This document shows, in pieces, positions 25,936 to 34,456 of a DNA stretch of 64,000 nt; within the stretch, counting starts at the first letter, position 1; each line of letters opens with the position of its first letter. The stretch spans positions 9,971 through 73,970 of the forward strand of contig DATJPX010000137.1 in NCBI GenBank assembly GCA_035506155.1. The letters run 5' to 3'. The position numbers were made by a program, and so were the translations under genes. Source of the stretch: UBA877 sp035506155. Lineage in GTDB: Bacteria > Chloroflexota > Anaerolineae > Anaerolineales > Villigracilaceae. Below the pieces are notes generated by a model. That model did no database searches and was not told where the DNA came from. It saw only the letters and a list, made by a program, of their open reading frames with translations.

Positions 25936-28008
25936 TTACCTTTCATCATCCCAGATGGAGGTGTTCCAACCCACAGTGTTCCAACCGACCGTGTTCCAGC
26001 CCACAGTGTTCCAGCCGACCGTATTCCAGCCCACGGTGTTCCAACCGACCGTATTCCAACCCACGCTGTTCCAACTGGTGGGGTCGGAGTCGTTCGTGAG
26101 CATCTGGCTGGCCGGAATGCCCGTGTTGGCACTTTCGGTGGTTGTGCCGTTCACGGCTGCATAGATGTCGAGAATACCCGCCCCAGCTTTGGCGGGATCG
26201 AAATTCCAGTCGGTTTGGTTGGCAGTGGCCATCAGGCGGTATTTGATCTGGTCAGGATTGAGATCGGGCTCGCTCTGCAAAAGCAGGGCAACTGCGCCGC
26301 TCACCACCGGAGCCGACATGGAAGTACCCGACATACGGAAGTAATCATCATTGACCCGGTGGAACGCATGGTCGGTATACATCGTTGCGCCGGTCCCAGC
26401 CAAGGCGGCGATGAGGTTGCGTCCGGGGGCCACCAGGTCAGGTTTGGCAAAGCCATCTGGCGTGGTGCCGTAGGCGGAAAAGACCGTGAGGCTATCATCC
26501 CCCAAATCAGGCGTCCCTTTATCCTCGGTCGCGCCGACCGTGATGACGAAGGGGTCGTTCGCCGGCGGATAGACAGTGACCGGTCCGTCGCCCGTGCCAT
26601 TATTACCCGAGGAGACCACCACCACGATGCCGCTGAACCAGAGGGTCTCCACCGCGGCATCCAGTGCGCTGGTCTGATACGACTGGGCAATCGTGCTGTT
26701 GACGGAGATATTGACCACCCGGATGTTGTATGTGCTGCGATTATTGTAGATCCATCCCATGGCATCGATCAGGCTGGACTCATAGGTCATGCCGTTCTGG
26801 TCGCTTACCTTGAGGTCAATCAAGTTGACCCCCGGAGCGACGCCCCGGTACTCGCCATTGGAGGCGGCCCCGCTGCCAGCCAGGATGCCGGCCACATGGG
26901 TACCATGCCCGTATTGATCGCTGGAGTCGCTTTGGCTCCCAAAGAAGCCGTCGTAGATGATCCGGGTTTGATCCCCGGACTGGAAGTCGGGATGATGAGC
27001 GATACCGCTATCCACCACCGCGACCGTCACCCCTTGGCCATCCAGGTTCACCAAATTCGCCTTGACTGTCGACAGGAAGACACTGGGATAGGCGAAGGCG
27101 ATCTCGATATCGTCGAAATAGATGTACTGGTCGGTGCACTGGCATGCGGGCATCCAGAAGCGGATCTGCGTGCTCGCGCTGGCATATGTGCTGATATCGA
27201 ATCGGTCAGTGGCAGCGCCGGGATTGCTGCTGCCCGAGTAGGTTTGCAGATTGGTCCAGTTTGCGCCTCCATCGGAGGAAACCTGCAGTTGGACCTGCGC
27301 GGCCGGATCGCTGCCATCGGAAGTCAGCAGATTGTCCCGATAAAGTGACAGCCAAACGGAGACGGTCCCGGAAAGGTCCGCTTGGCGGGAGATCGATGCA
27401 TCAGTCGGTGCAGCAGGGTCCAGGCGCAGACAGTTGCCCGAACCACCCGCACAAGCCGGATCGCTCACGACCTGGATCGGCCCGGAGGTTGCATCAGCGC
27501 TGTCCCCTGACAGAACCCAATCGCTGCCCCAGGCAGCCGTTCCATCGTTTTCCGATAAGGAAGCGTCGGTAAATTCGTCCCGGACCGTGTCCATGCCCGG
27601 ACCGGCGGTCGAGGCCATTGGGGCGTCAGCCGAGATCCAGCGCACCTTGGGATTCTTCGCCAGCTTGAGGATGGCTTTGCCGGTCAGCACCGCAGAGAAG
27701 CTTTCGATCATCCTCATTTGCTTTTTGATCCGACCGCCTCCTTTGCCGATTTCCGTTTCCGGGGCGTCGTCTTTCAGCTGCTTGTTCCTTACTTCTCTTT
27801 GAACGATCACATTGAAGCTGGCATCAGGGTGGCCTGTGGCCATTTGCAATAGGCGTGGATCGATCCTGGGATGATCCCTACCGCCTGCGCTGGCGGGCAG
27901 CGTTGTTTTTCCAAGGGCCGCCAGCACCAAGACCAGAGCGAAGATCAGATTAAATACCCGCCTGCCTGTTCCCCTTTCTTTAGAAGTCCAACGGAAGATC
28001 GGTTTCAT
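25936..28008 (-). CDS. Secreted S8 (subtilisin-type) serine protease with C-terminal GWNTV repeats
   Basis: A 690-residue protease. It has a signal peptide (about 1-42, ending ASAGG), an I9-like propeptide (about 55-140, FNVIVQREV...FSAVLTGKAILKLAKNPKVRWISAD), then an inserted beta-rich module (about 150-305) with a Cys-containing tip and FDDIEIAF, resembling jelly-roll binding domains. The catalytic domain has Asp in VAVVDSGIAHHPDF (about 332), His in GHGTHVAG (about 368) and Ser in SGTSMSAPV (about 560). The tail is about eight tandem five-residue units of the type VGWNT before the end IWDDER. The ATG at 28008 has AAGGAG seven bases upstream. It sits downstream of a two-component pair on the same strand and behind a NarL-type dyad, so signal-controlled secretion is likely. 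Confidence 0.93.
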   Translation of the reverse strand: MKPIFRWTSKERGTGRRVFNLIFALVLVLAALGKTTLPASAGGRDHPRIDPRLLQMATGHPDASFNVIVQREVRNKQLKDDAPETEIGKGGGRIKKQMRMIESFSAVLTGKAILKLAKNPKVRWISADAPMASTAGPGMDTVRDEFTDASLSENDGTAAWGSDWVLSGDSADATSGPIQVVSDPACAGGSGNCLRLDPAAPTDASISRQADLSGTVSVWLSLYRDNLLTSDGSDPAAQVQLQVSSDGGANWTNLQTYSGSSNPGAATDRFDISTYASASTQIRFWMPACQCTDQYIYFDDIEIAFAYPSVFLSTVKANLVNLDGQGVTVAVVDSGIAHHPDFQSGDQTRIIYDGFFGSQSDSSDQYGHGTHVAGILAGSGAASNGEYRGVAPGVNLIDLKVSDQNGMTYESSLIDAMGWIYNNRSTYNIRVVNISVNSTIAQSYQTSALDAAVETLWFSGIVVVVSSGNNGTGDGPVTVYPPANDPFVITVGATEDKGTPDLGDDSLTVFSAYGTTPDGFAKPDLVAPGRNLIAALAGTGATMYTDHAFHRVNDDYFRMSGTSMSAPVVSGAVALLLQSEPDLNPDQIKYRLMATANQTDWNFDPAKAGAGILDIYAAVNGTTTESANTGIPASQMLTNDSDPTSWNSVGWNTVGWNTVGWNTVGWNTVGWNTVGWNTVGWNTSIWDDER
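25961..26080. repeat. Tandem 15-bp repeats encoding the subtilase tail
   Basis: Eight consecutive 15-bp units start with GTGTTCCA or GTATTCCA (last unit CTGTTCCA). On the minus strand each encodes a WNTVG-type pentapeptide. Units alternate between endings CCCAC and CGACC, giving a 30-bp higher-order period, which suggests growth by doubling of a two-unit block. Confidence 0.9.
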
Positions 28009-28051
28009 TCGAGGCTCCTTAATCATTAAACGGACTACGCCCCTAGACTAT

Positions 28052-28097
28052 ATTATGACCATCTTGGGAGGCAGAGAAAATACGTAGGTCTACGTAT
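28052..28097 (-). promoter_or_regulatory. Candidate NarL/LuxR-type regulator box and promoter of the subtilase
   Basis: The dyad ATACGTAG-GT-CTACGTAT (28080-28097) has perfect 8-bp arms. It lies 72 bases upstream of the subtilase ATG and about 105 bases downstream of the response regulator gene. A CATAAT box (28057-28052, minus strand) without a good -35 would place the start of transcription near 28045, so the dyad is centred near -43, a usual activator position. Confidence 0.55.
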
Positions 28098-28201
28098 ATT
28101 TTCGAATGTCGTCCTGCAGTCCTCTCTGGGTGAGAAAACCCATATAAAAGAATTCGAAGGAAGCATGGACAAGCTGAACTGTCGTCAGGCGGCACATCGA
28201 T

Positions 28202-28852
28202 TCAGCCATCCATGGGGAGCAGGCCGTGTTTGATCGCGAACCGGATCAGGTCCGTCTGGTGCTTGATCCCCAATTTGTTGGTCAGATTACTGCGATGCTC
28301 TTCAACCGTGCGAGGGCTGATCCTCAATTTTTTCCCGATCTCGCCACTGGTCAGCCCCTCCACCGTTAACTGGAGAATCTCGCGCTCGCGGGCGGTCAAG
28401 GTTCGATAGGCATCCGATGGGATGTCGCCGAGCTTCAGCTCGTCATCCTGGAACCGGTCGGCGAAATTAGCACTCAGGAATCGATTCCCTTTGAGCACCT
28501 CATGCACCGCATCGACCAATTCGCCCGGACCGGTTTCCTTGAGGAGATAGCCGGCAGCCCCAATTTTTAATGCCTCGATCATATAGGCATCCGCGCTTTG
28601 CATGGTCAGGATGATGGTATGGGTCGAAGGGGAAATTTTCCTGGTCTGGCGGAGGACTTCCAATCCATTTAAACCCGGCATCATTACATCCAGAACGAGG
28701 ATGTCCGGTTTGAGCAGTTCGACCAGTTGAAGCGCTTCGACGCCATCTCCGGCCTCTCCAACGATATGGAATTCCGATTCCCTTTCCAATAAATGGCGCA
28801 GCCCCTGGCGGACAATTGGATGATCGTCAGCCAGTAATAACGTCACGGACAT
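28202..28852 (-). CDS. NarL/FixJ-family response regulator
   Basis: A 216-residue regulator. The receiver domain (about 1-120) shows LLLADDHPIVRQGL, phospho-acceptor Asp in DILVLDVMMPGLNG, Thr in IILTMQSAD and the Lys in YLLKETGPGE. The C-terminal LuxR-type helix-turn-helix (about 145-210) reads LTAREREILQLTVEGLTSGEIGKKLRISPRTVEEHRSNLTNKLGI. Its start overlaps the kinase gene by 26 bases, so kinase and regulator are coupled. The dyad before the subtilase gene is a candidate target. Confidence 0.96.
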   Translation of the reverse strand: MSVTLLLADDHPIVRQGLRHLLERESEFHIVGEAGDGVEALQLVELLKPDILVLDVMMPGLNGLEVLRQTRKISPSTHTIILTMQSADAYMIEALKIGAAGYLLKETGPGELVDAVHEVLKGNRFLSANFADRFQDDELKLGDIPSDAYRTLTAREREILQLTVEGLTSGEIGKKLRISPRTVEEHRSNLTNKLGIKHQTDLIRFAIKHGLLPMDG

Positions 28853-30095
28853 GCTTCCTCCTTTCCACCGGTTGATTGCCGAGCGGAAGCGTGACCAGAA
28901 CCTGCGTCCCCTTCTTCAGGGCAGACTTGACGACCAGATTGCCCCCCAGGATGTTGGCTCGTTCGCGCATGCCGGTCAGACCGGCCGTCATTGCCTTGTT
29001 GATGTCTATCCCCGGGTCGAACCCCACCCCATGATCGGTGATCGCGATCTCGAGAACACCTTTCTTTCGGACCAATTGAACGAATGCTTCAGATGCCTGG
29101 GCATACCGGGCGATGTTCGTCAGGGCTTCCTGAACGATCCGGTAGACCGCGGTTTCAACATCCGGCAGCAGCCGCTCGGAGATCCGATTGTGAATGAACG
29201 AAACCTTGATCCCAGTCTGTTTCGTATACCGCTCGAAGTGCCAAAGCAGGGTAGGCAGAAGTCCCATATCGTCAAGCATGGAAGGCCGCAAGTTGAGAGA
29301 CATCTCGCGGATTTGCTCGATCAACCCGCGGACCGTCTCCTGCGCCTCCCGGATCTGGGCGGCCTGCTCTTTATTGGTTTTATTTTTAGCGGATTCCAGC
29401 ATGAACTGCAGGCCGGTCAACACCTGCCCGATCTGGTCGTGCAGTTCCATGGCGAGATGGCGGCGCTCGGTTTCCTGGATTTCGACCAACTGGGTGGTCA
29501 GGGCGCGTTGGAATTCCCTTCCCCTGCGCACCTGTTCGTAGAGGCTGGCGTTCGTGATCGAAATTGTGGCCTGATCTGCCAAACCTTTAAGAAGCACACG
29601 CGTATCTTCAATGAGCTCGATCGAGTCTCTGGTAAGGATCACGATCACGGCGCCGATCAGCCTGTGCTGTCTGTACATCCCGGCAATCCCCACCGTAGGA
29701 AGGTTCTGCTTTCTGAAAAGATCCAGCGAAGAGAGATCGGGGTGTTCCCCCAGGTCGCGAACGAAGGTCACCGGATCGTTTTCGGAAACGATCGTCTCGA
29801 GGATCTTTCCCGGGATTTTGTCATGGGTCTTTTTCTTGTTTTTTGCAATGGCCAGTCGGGGTTTGACCGCCATGATCTGGAAGCGTTGCTTCCTGGCGTC
29901 TTCCACGCAGATTACCGTTTGGTCAGCCTTGAGAGCCTGGTTGCAAAGATTGCACAAGGCTTCCAGGACGGATACCAGTTCGAATTGGGTGTTCAGGGAC
30001 GCTGCAGTTTCCACAAGTGCCTTAGCATACTGGCCTTGCCTCTGGATACTGTGATGCACGGTGGGTTGATGGATAGGCGGGGTTGTTACCACCAT
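28827..30095 (-). CDS. GAF-domain sensor histidine kinase (NarX/HisKA_3 type)
   Basis: A protein of about 422 residues with no transmembrane helix. A GAF-like sensor domain occupies about residues 20-190. The HisKA_3 dimerisation helix follows with the phospho-acceptor His in RRHLAMELHDQIGQVL (about residue 219), then a HATPase domain with AVYRIVQEALTNIARYAQA (N box), ITDHGVGFDPG (G1) and GLTGMRERANILGG (G2). I chose the ATG at 30095; a TTG at 30140 would add 15 residues. The pair with the downstream NarL-type regulator is unambiguous by overlap. The cytoplasmic sensor suggests detection of a small molecule, redox state or light; the ligand is unknown. Confidence 0.92.
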   Translation of the reverse strand: MVVTTPPIHQPTVHHSIQRQGQYAKALVETAASLNTQFELVSVLEALCNLCNQALKADQTVICVEDARKQRFQIMAVKPRLAIAKNKKKTHDKIPGKILETIVSENDPVTFVRDLGEHPDLSSLDLFRKQNLPTVGIAGMYRQHRLIGAVIVILTRDSIELIEDTRVLLKGLADQATISITNASLYEQVRRGREFQRALTTQLVEIQETERRHLAMELHDQIGQVLTGLQFMLESAKNKTNKEQAAQIREAQETVRGLIEQIREMSLNLRPSMLDDMGLLPTLLWHFERYTKQTGIKVSFIHNRISERLLPDVETAVYRIVQEALTNIARYAQASEAFVQLVRKKGVLEIAITDHGVGFDPGIDINKAMTAGLTGMRERANILGGNLVVKSALKKGTQVLVTLPLGNQPVERRKHVRDVITG

Positions 30096-30293
30096 ATCTG
30101 GCGAAGTGAAGAGGCAGTCCACCCGGAATGGGTCGGCCAATATATCGCCTAACGGATATGGTCCGGAATCGTCTTGACTATACTATCTTAAGTCCTTTCC
30201 ATGGAGACAAATATATTAATATCATGTTCGATTCTCGCTGCCCTGTTCTTGTTTTTCCAGTCTTACGTTGGAATCGGCACTATCATCTCCCCC

Positions 30294-30321
30294 TTGACAA
30301 AATTCCCGTTCAGCATAAAAT
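30294..30321 (+). promoter_or_regulatory. Sigma-70-type promoter of the export operon
   Basis: Perfect TTGACA (30294-30299), 16-base spacer, TAAAAT (30316-30321), 39 bases before the TetR start. Confidence 0.75.
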
Positions 30322-30324
30322 AAA

Positions 30325-30338
30325 AACGAACGTTCGTT
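30325..30338. promoter_or_regulatory. TetR-type operator palindrome
   Basis: Perfect 14-bp palindrome AACGAACGTTCGTT covering the predicted transcription start, three bases after the -10 box. A compact palindrome in this place is what an autoregulating TetR/AcrR protein would bind. Confidence 0.75.
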
Positions 30339-30359
30339 CATTTTCCTGGAGATCGAACT

Positions 30360-30995
30360 ATGAAGAATGATGAAATCCTCTCGAAAGGCGAACGCACCCG
30401 CCAGGCCATCCTGCAGGCAGCCTACGAGCTGTTCCTCGAGAACGGCTATGCCGCCACGTCCGTGCGCCAGATCGCAGACCGCACAGGACTGGCCCTGGGC
30501 GGAATCTACAACCACTTCGCCAACAAGGAAGCCATCTTCAGCGAGTTGATCATCGACCGGCATCCTTTCCACCAGATCCTGCCCCTCCTCCAGGCAGCCC
30601 CCGGCAATACGGTCGAGGAGTTCGTCCGCAACGCCGCCCGCAGCATGGTGACCGAACTGGGCCGGCGGCCCGATTTCATCAGGCTCCTGTTCATCGAACT
30701 GGTCGAGTTCAACGGGCGCGATTTTCCCGGGATGTTCAAAGTCGTCTTTCCCCAGATTCTGCCGCTCATTCAGCGCTTCCAGGACCGCCAGGACACCCTC
30801 CGCCCCATTCCTCCATTCATCCTTTTCCGGGCTTTCCTGGGATTGTTCTTCTCCTACTACATGACCGAATTTTTGCTGACCGGTGTCCCCGTCCCGGCCG
30901 CGAAGGAAAATGCCCTGGACCATTTCGTCGATATCTTCCTGCACGGTGTCATGGTCGAATCCACTGAGAAGTATCCGAACCGGCTCTCTGCGTAG
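30360..30995 (+). CDS. TetR/AcrR-family regulator of the export operon
   Basis: A 211-residue regulator. The N-terminal DNA-binding part (about residues 10-58) reads RQAILQAAYELFLENGYAATSVRQIADRTGLALGGIYNHFANKEAIF. The C-terminal ligand domain is helical and hydrophobic near residues 155-185. A GGAG site precedes the ATG. It is the first gene of a unit with ABC-2 permease, membrane-fusion protein and two ABC ATPases; in the well-known ybh-type layout a TetR protein represses the exporter until an inducing drug binds. Confidence 0.95.
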   Translation: MKNDEILSKGERTRQAILQAAYELFLENGYAATSVRQIADRTGLALGGIYNHFANKEAIFSELIIDRHPFHQILPLLQAAPGNTVEEFVRNAARSMVTELGRRPDFIRLLFIELVEFNGRDFPGMFKVVFPQILPLIQRFQDRQDTLRPIPPFILFRAFLGLFFSYYMTEFLLTGVPVPAAKENALDHFVDIFLHGVMVESTEKYPNRLSA

Positions 30996-31067
30996 CAGGA
31001 AAATATTCCGAGGCGATACAGGCATCTCACGAACTTACGAATTTCTGTTCGGGCACAAGGAGACTGC

Positions 31068-32198
31068 ATGAATTCACGTTTACTCTCCATCATCCGCAAG
31101 GAGTTCATCCAGATCACGCGCGACCGGAGGACCCTGGTGATCATCCTGATCATCCCGATCGTTCAGCTCTTCCTGCTGGGTTACTCCGCCACCAGTGACG
31201 TGCGCAACGTGCCGCTGGCAGTCCTCGACCAGTGCCGATGCGCCGAGTCACGCTCGCTTCTGGATGCCTACCGGGCAGCCAATTACTTCAAGCTGGCTTA
31301 CGATGTCGGCTCGGAAGACGACATTCGCAGCCTGATCGAACAGGGCAAGGCCCGCGCCGGGATCATCATCCCGCCCGACTACAACACCCTCCTGGCCCAG
31401 GGGAATGCCGAAGTGGCCTTCATCCTGGACGGATCGGATGCAACGGCCGGCTCCTCGGCCTACTCGGCGGCCACCCTGATCGGTCAATCCCAGAGCACCC
31501 AGCTGATGATCCAGAAACTGGAACGCAGCGGGCTGAACGCTGCAACCATCCAGCCTCCGCTCCAGGTGAGCACGCGGGTCTGGTACAACCCCGACCTGGT
31601 CAGCTCCTTTTTCATGATCCCGGGCGTGATCGGCATGATCCTGTACGCCATCACATCCATCCTGACTGCAACGGCCGTGGTGCGCGAGCGGGAGCGCGGC
31701 ACGATCGAACAGCTGATCGTCACGCCCATCCGGCCGTGGGAATTGGTGGTCGGGAAGGTCCTGCCCTACGTCATCCTGGCCTTCATCGACACGCTGGAAG
31801 TGCTGGCCATTGGGCACTGGTGGTTCGGGGTGCCGGTGCGCGGCGACTTGGGCCTGATCCTGGCCTGTTCGGGCCTGTTGCTCCTGTCTGGCCTCGGGAT
31901 CGGCCTGTTCGCCTCCACCATTGCCAACACCCAGCAGGAGGCCATGCTCTCGGTCTGGTTGACCATCTTGCCGAGCATCTTCCTTTCCGGCTTCTTCTTC
32001 CCGCTGGAGGCAATGCCGCAATTCCTGCAGTGGGTCTCTTACATTGTTCCCTTGCGTTACTATCTGGTCATCATCCGCGCTTTGATGATCAAGGGCGTCG
32101 GTGTCGGAGCGATCTGGACCGAAGCCTTGCCCCTGGCGCTGTTTGGCATTGCCATCATGGTAGCCGCCTCCGTCCGCTTCCGCAAACGCTTGGATTAA
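31068..32198 (+). CDS. ABC-2 type transporter permease
   Basis: A 376-residue permease. One N-terminal helix (about 22-42), a large extracytoplasmic domain (about 45-175), then five C-terminal helices, with the family signature VVRERERGTIEQLIVTPIRPWELVVGKVLPYV before the third helix and IFLSGFFFPLEAMPQFLQWVSYIVPLRYYL near the end. This is the YbhS/YbhR or drug/heme exporter type. AAGGAG precedes the ATG. Only one such permease is in the operon, so it should work as a homodimer or with a partner elsewhere. Confidence 0.95.
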   Translation: MNSRLLSIIRKEFIQITRDRRTLVIILIIPIVQLFLLGYSATSDVRNVPLAVLDQCRCAESRSLLDAYRAANYFKLAYDVGSEDDIRSLIEQGKARAGIIIPPDYNTLLAQGNAEVAFILDGSDATAGSSAYSAATLIGQSQSTQLMIQKLERSGLNAATIQPPLQVSTRVWYNPDLVSSFFMIPGVIGMILYAITSILTATAVVRERERGTIEQLIVTPIRPWELVVGKVLPYVILAFIDTLEVLAIGHWWFGVPVRGDLGLILACSGLLLLSGLGIGLFASTIANTQQEAMLSVWLTILPSIFLSGFFFPLEAMPQFLQWVSYIVPLRYYLVIIRALMIKGVGVGAIWTEALPLALFGIAIMVAASVRFRKRLD

Positions 32199-32218
32199 TC
32201 TCTACAAAGGAGTCAATC

Positions 32219-33562
32219 ATGCAATCGAAACGTCCTCCCATCGCCGTCATCGTCATCGTCGTGCTGGTCCTCTTGGTTGCCGGATATTTCGGCATCCGGG
32301 CCTTAATGAATAAAGGCAACACCGCCCTGACCGCCTCCGGCAGCATCGAAACGGTCGAGGTAACCATCTCCCCCGAAATCGGTGGAAAAGTCTCCGAAGT
32401 GCTGGTGGACGAGGGCAGCGCGGTCAAGTCCGGCGACACACTCTTCCGCATGGACGATACCCTCCTGCAAGCCCAGCGGGCCGTGGCTGCCGCCAACCTC
32501 GCCTCGGCCCAGGCTGCCGGGAAGACTGCCGGTGCCGCCCTTGCAAACGCCCAGGCCCAGTATGACCTGGCCTTCGACGCCTCCCGGGCCGAGGCCGCCT
32601 CCACCCGGACCGTCAACTGGACGGCGACACTGCCGAGCGGATACACCCTCCCCGGATGGTTCTTCACCCAGGACGAAGCCATCACAGCCGCCCAGGCCGA
32701 AGTGGACTCCGCTCAGGCCGCCCTGGCAGATTCCCAGACCAAACTGGACAACCTGCAGAACGATCCGGCTGCCGCCGATTTCCTGGCGATCGAAAAACGA
32801 TTGAACGAAGCGCGGGCGGCCTTCCAGGTCGCCGACGATGTCCTGACCCGCGCCAAAGCCGCCCATGACAACGCCGACCTGCAACTGGCCGCCCAGAAAC
32901 GCTACGACTCGGCCAAGACCGACCTGGACAATGCCCAATCCGACTACGACGACGTATCCGACCACGACGTCGCCAAGAATATCCAAACAGCCCGCGCCGA
33001 ATTGGCGGCCGCCCAGGAACGTTACCAGACCGCCCAGGATCGCCTGCTGGCCCTGCAGTACGGGGATAAATCCCCCAAGCTAGCCGCCGCCCAGGCCGCG
33101 TTGGACCAGGCCAAGGCCACTGGCGACCAGGCTACCCTGGCCGTCTCGCAGGCCCAGGCCAACCTGGACCTGATCGATGCCCAGATCGCCAAGCTGACCG
33201 TCAAGGCCCCCTCCGATGGCGTCATCCTGACCCGCAGCATCGAGCCCGGCGAGGTCATTCCGGCCGGCGCGACTGCCTTCACCCTTGGCCGGCTCGACAA
33301 ACTGACCATCACCGTCTTCATCCCTGAAGACCGCTACGGCGAGGTCAAGCTCGGCCAAAGCGTCAACGTGACCGTCGACCCGTTCCCAGGTGAAACCTTC
33401 ACCGCCACTGTGGTCCATATCGCCGACCAGGCCGAATACACCCCCCGCAACGTCCAGACCGTTTCCGGGCGCAAGTCGACCGTCTTTGCCATCAAGCTCC
33501 AGGTCCAGGACCCGAACGGCAAGCTCAAGCCCGGCATGCCCGCAGACGTCACATTCAAATAG
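32219..33562 (+). CDS. HlyD/YbhG-type membrane-fusion protein
   Basis: A 447-residue protein with an N-terminal signal anchor (about 8-28). A biotinyl-lipoyl-like half domain (SGSIETVEVTISPEIGGKVSEVLVDEGSAVKSGDTL) is followed by a very long Ala/Gln/Asp-rich coiled coil (about 80-320), the second lipoyl half (LTVKAPSDGVILTRSIEPGEVIPAGA) and a beta-barrel (about 365-447). The start is the ATG at 32219 after AAAGGAG. A longer overlapping frame from 31232 is an artefact reading out of frame through the permease. In a lineage that may have a single membrane, it may link the pump to the cell wall or an outer layer. Confidence 0.94.
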   Translation: MQSKRPPIAVIVIVVLVLLVAGYFGIRALMNKGNTALTASGSIETVEVTISPEIGGKVSEVLVDEGSAVKSGDTLFRMDDTLLQAQRAVAAANLASAQAAGKTAGAALANAQAQYDLAFDASRAEAASTRTVNWTATLPSGYTLPGWFFTQDEAITAAQAEVDSAQAALADSQTKLDNLQNDPAAADFLAIEKRLNEARAAFQVADDVLTRAKAAHDNADLQLAAQKRYDSAKTDLDNAQSDYDDVSDHDVAKNIQTARAELAAAQERYQTAQDRLLALQYGDKSPKLAAAQAALDQAKATGDQATLAVSQAQANLDLIDAQIAKLTVKAPSDGVILTRSIEPGEVIPAGATAFTLGRLDKLTITVFIPEDRYGEVKLGQSVNVTVDPFPGETFTATVVHIADQAEYTPRNVQTVSGRKSTVFAIKLQVQDPNGKLKPGMPADVTFK

Positions 33563-33581
33563 TCTGGAAGGAATTTCACCC

Positions 33582-34055
33582 ATGATCCCGGACGCCTTTT
33601 GGGCGCGCATGAAGAACGTTCAAGCCATCCACAAACGCCTGTACGAAAGCGGCAAAGGCTGGGTCGTCGGAAAGTTCATCCTGCTTCTGACCCATACCGG
33701 CCGCAAGTCCGGGACCAGCTACACCACTCCCGTCCAATACGAAAGGATCGACGGCGCCTATTACGTCGGCGTCGGCCGCGGTCCGAAATCAGATTGGTTC
33801 CGCAACATCCAGGCGAACCCACGCGTGCACGTTCAGGTGGACCGCGCCGAATTCGACTGCCTGGCCGAGCCAGTCACCGATCCGAAGCAGGTGGCGGATT
33901 TTCTCGAATACAGGTTGAAGCGCCACCCGCTCATGATTGGACTGATGATGAAATTCGCCCACAAGCTGCCTATGCATCCCAGCCAGGCCCAGCTCCTCGA
34001 GTTGGCCGAATCCACTCCGATGGTCGTCCTGCGTCCTCCCAGGGAGGCTGTATGA
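33582..34055 (+). CDS. Deazaflavin-dependent nitroreductase-family protein (DDN type)
   Basis: A 157-residue split-barrel protein. LLLTHTGRKSGTSYTTPVQYERIDGAYYVGVGRGPKSDWFRNIQANPRVHVQV is the classic F420/FMN-binding signature of the nitroreductase / deazaflavin-dependent oxidoreductase family. The ATG at 33582 follows a GGAAGG-like site and lies 19 bases after the HlyD gene. The following gene overlaps its stop by four bases. The substrate is unknown. Its place inside an export operon suggests modification of the exported or inducing compound, or simple co-regulation in detoxification. Confidence 0.9.
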   Translation: MIPDAFWARMKNVQAIHKRLYESGKGWVVGKFILLLTHTGRKSGTSYTTPVQYERIDGAYYVGVGRGPKSDWFRNIQANPRVHVQVDRAEFDCLAEPVTDPKQVADFLEYRLKRHPLMIGLMMKFAHKLPMHPSQAQLLELAESTPMVVLRPPREAV

Positions 34056-34456
34056 AAAATCCGATCCTGTGGCTGCGGATCAGTTACTGGGCCGGCGCCC
34101 TGCTCGACCTGCTGGCCGGCCTGACCATGCTTTTCCCGGCGCTTTTCGCCATCAACAACCGGCTGAGCAGCTTCTACCCGGCACCCGATTACCGTTACGC
34201 CATGGGCATGGGCGCACCCCTGATGCTCGCCTGGACCGTCTTGCTGCTGTGGGCCGACCGCAAACCCCTGGAGCGGAAGGGCATCCTGCCGATCACGCTG
34301 CTCGTCGTTGCGGGGGAAGTTGCCAACGAGATCGTCGCCGCCTCGACGGGATACATCACAGCCACTGCACTGATCCCCACCTGGATCGTCCAGGCCCTCC
34401 TGTCCGGTTTATTCGTTTTTGGCTATCTGAACGCCAGGAAGGCTGAAACAGTATGA
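34052..34456 (+). CDS. Four-helix membrane protein, unknown function
   Basis: A 134-residue protein with four predicted helices (about 5-30, 48-68, 76-98 and 105-126) and no named domain that I recognise. It overlaps its upstream and downstream neighbours by four bases each (ATGA), so it is tightly coupled within the export operon. Similar size and layout occur in DoxX-like or DUF-type small membrane proteins, but no motif confirms this. Confidence 0.8.
   Translation: MKNPILWLRISYWAGALLDLLAGLTMLFPALFAINNRLSSFYPAPDYRYAMGMGAPLMLAWTVLLLWADRKPLERKGILPITLLVVAGEVANEIVAASTGYITATALIPTWIVQALLSGLFVFGYLNARKAETV

Noticed and set aside
25961..26080. CRISPR array
   Set aside because: The 15-bp repeats have no spacers and are in frame with a protein tail.
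25888..27348. 486-codon plus frame with regular VPTDR/VPAH repeats
   Set aside because: The repeats are the antisense reading of the subtilase GWNTV tail, not an independent repeat protein.
31232..32218. Upstream extension of the HlyD frame giving a 776-residue protein
   Set aside because: The extension reads out of frame through the permease gene. A ribosome site and signal anchor mark the true start at 32219.
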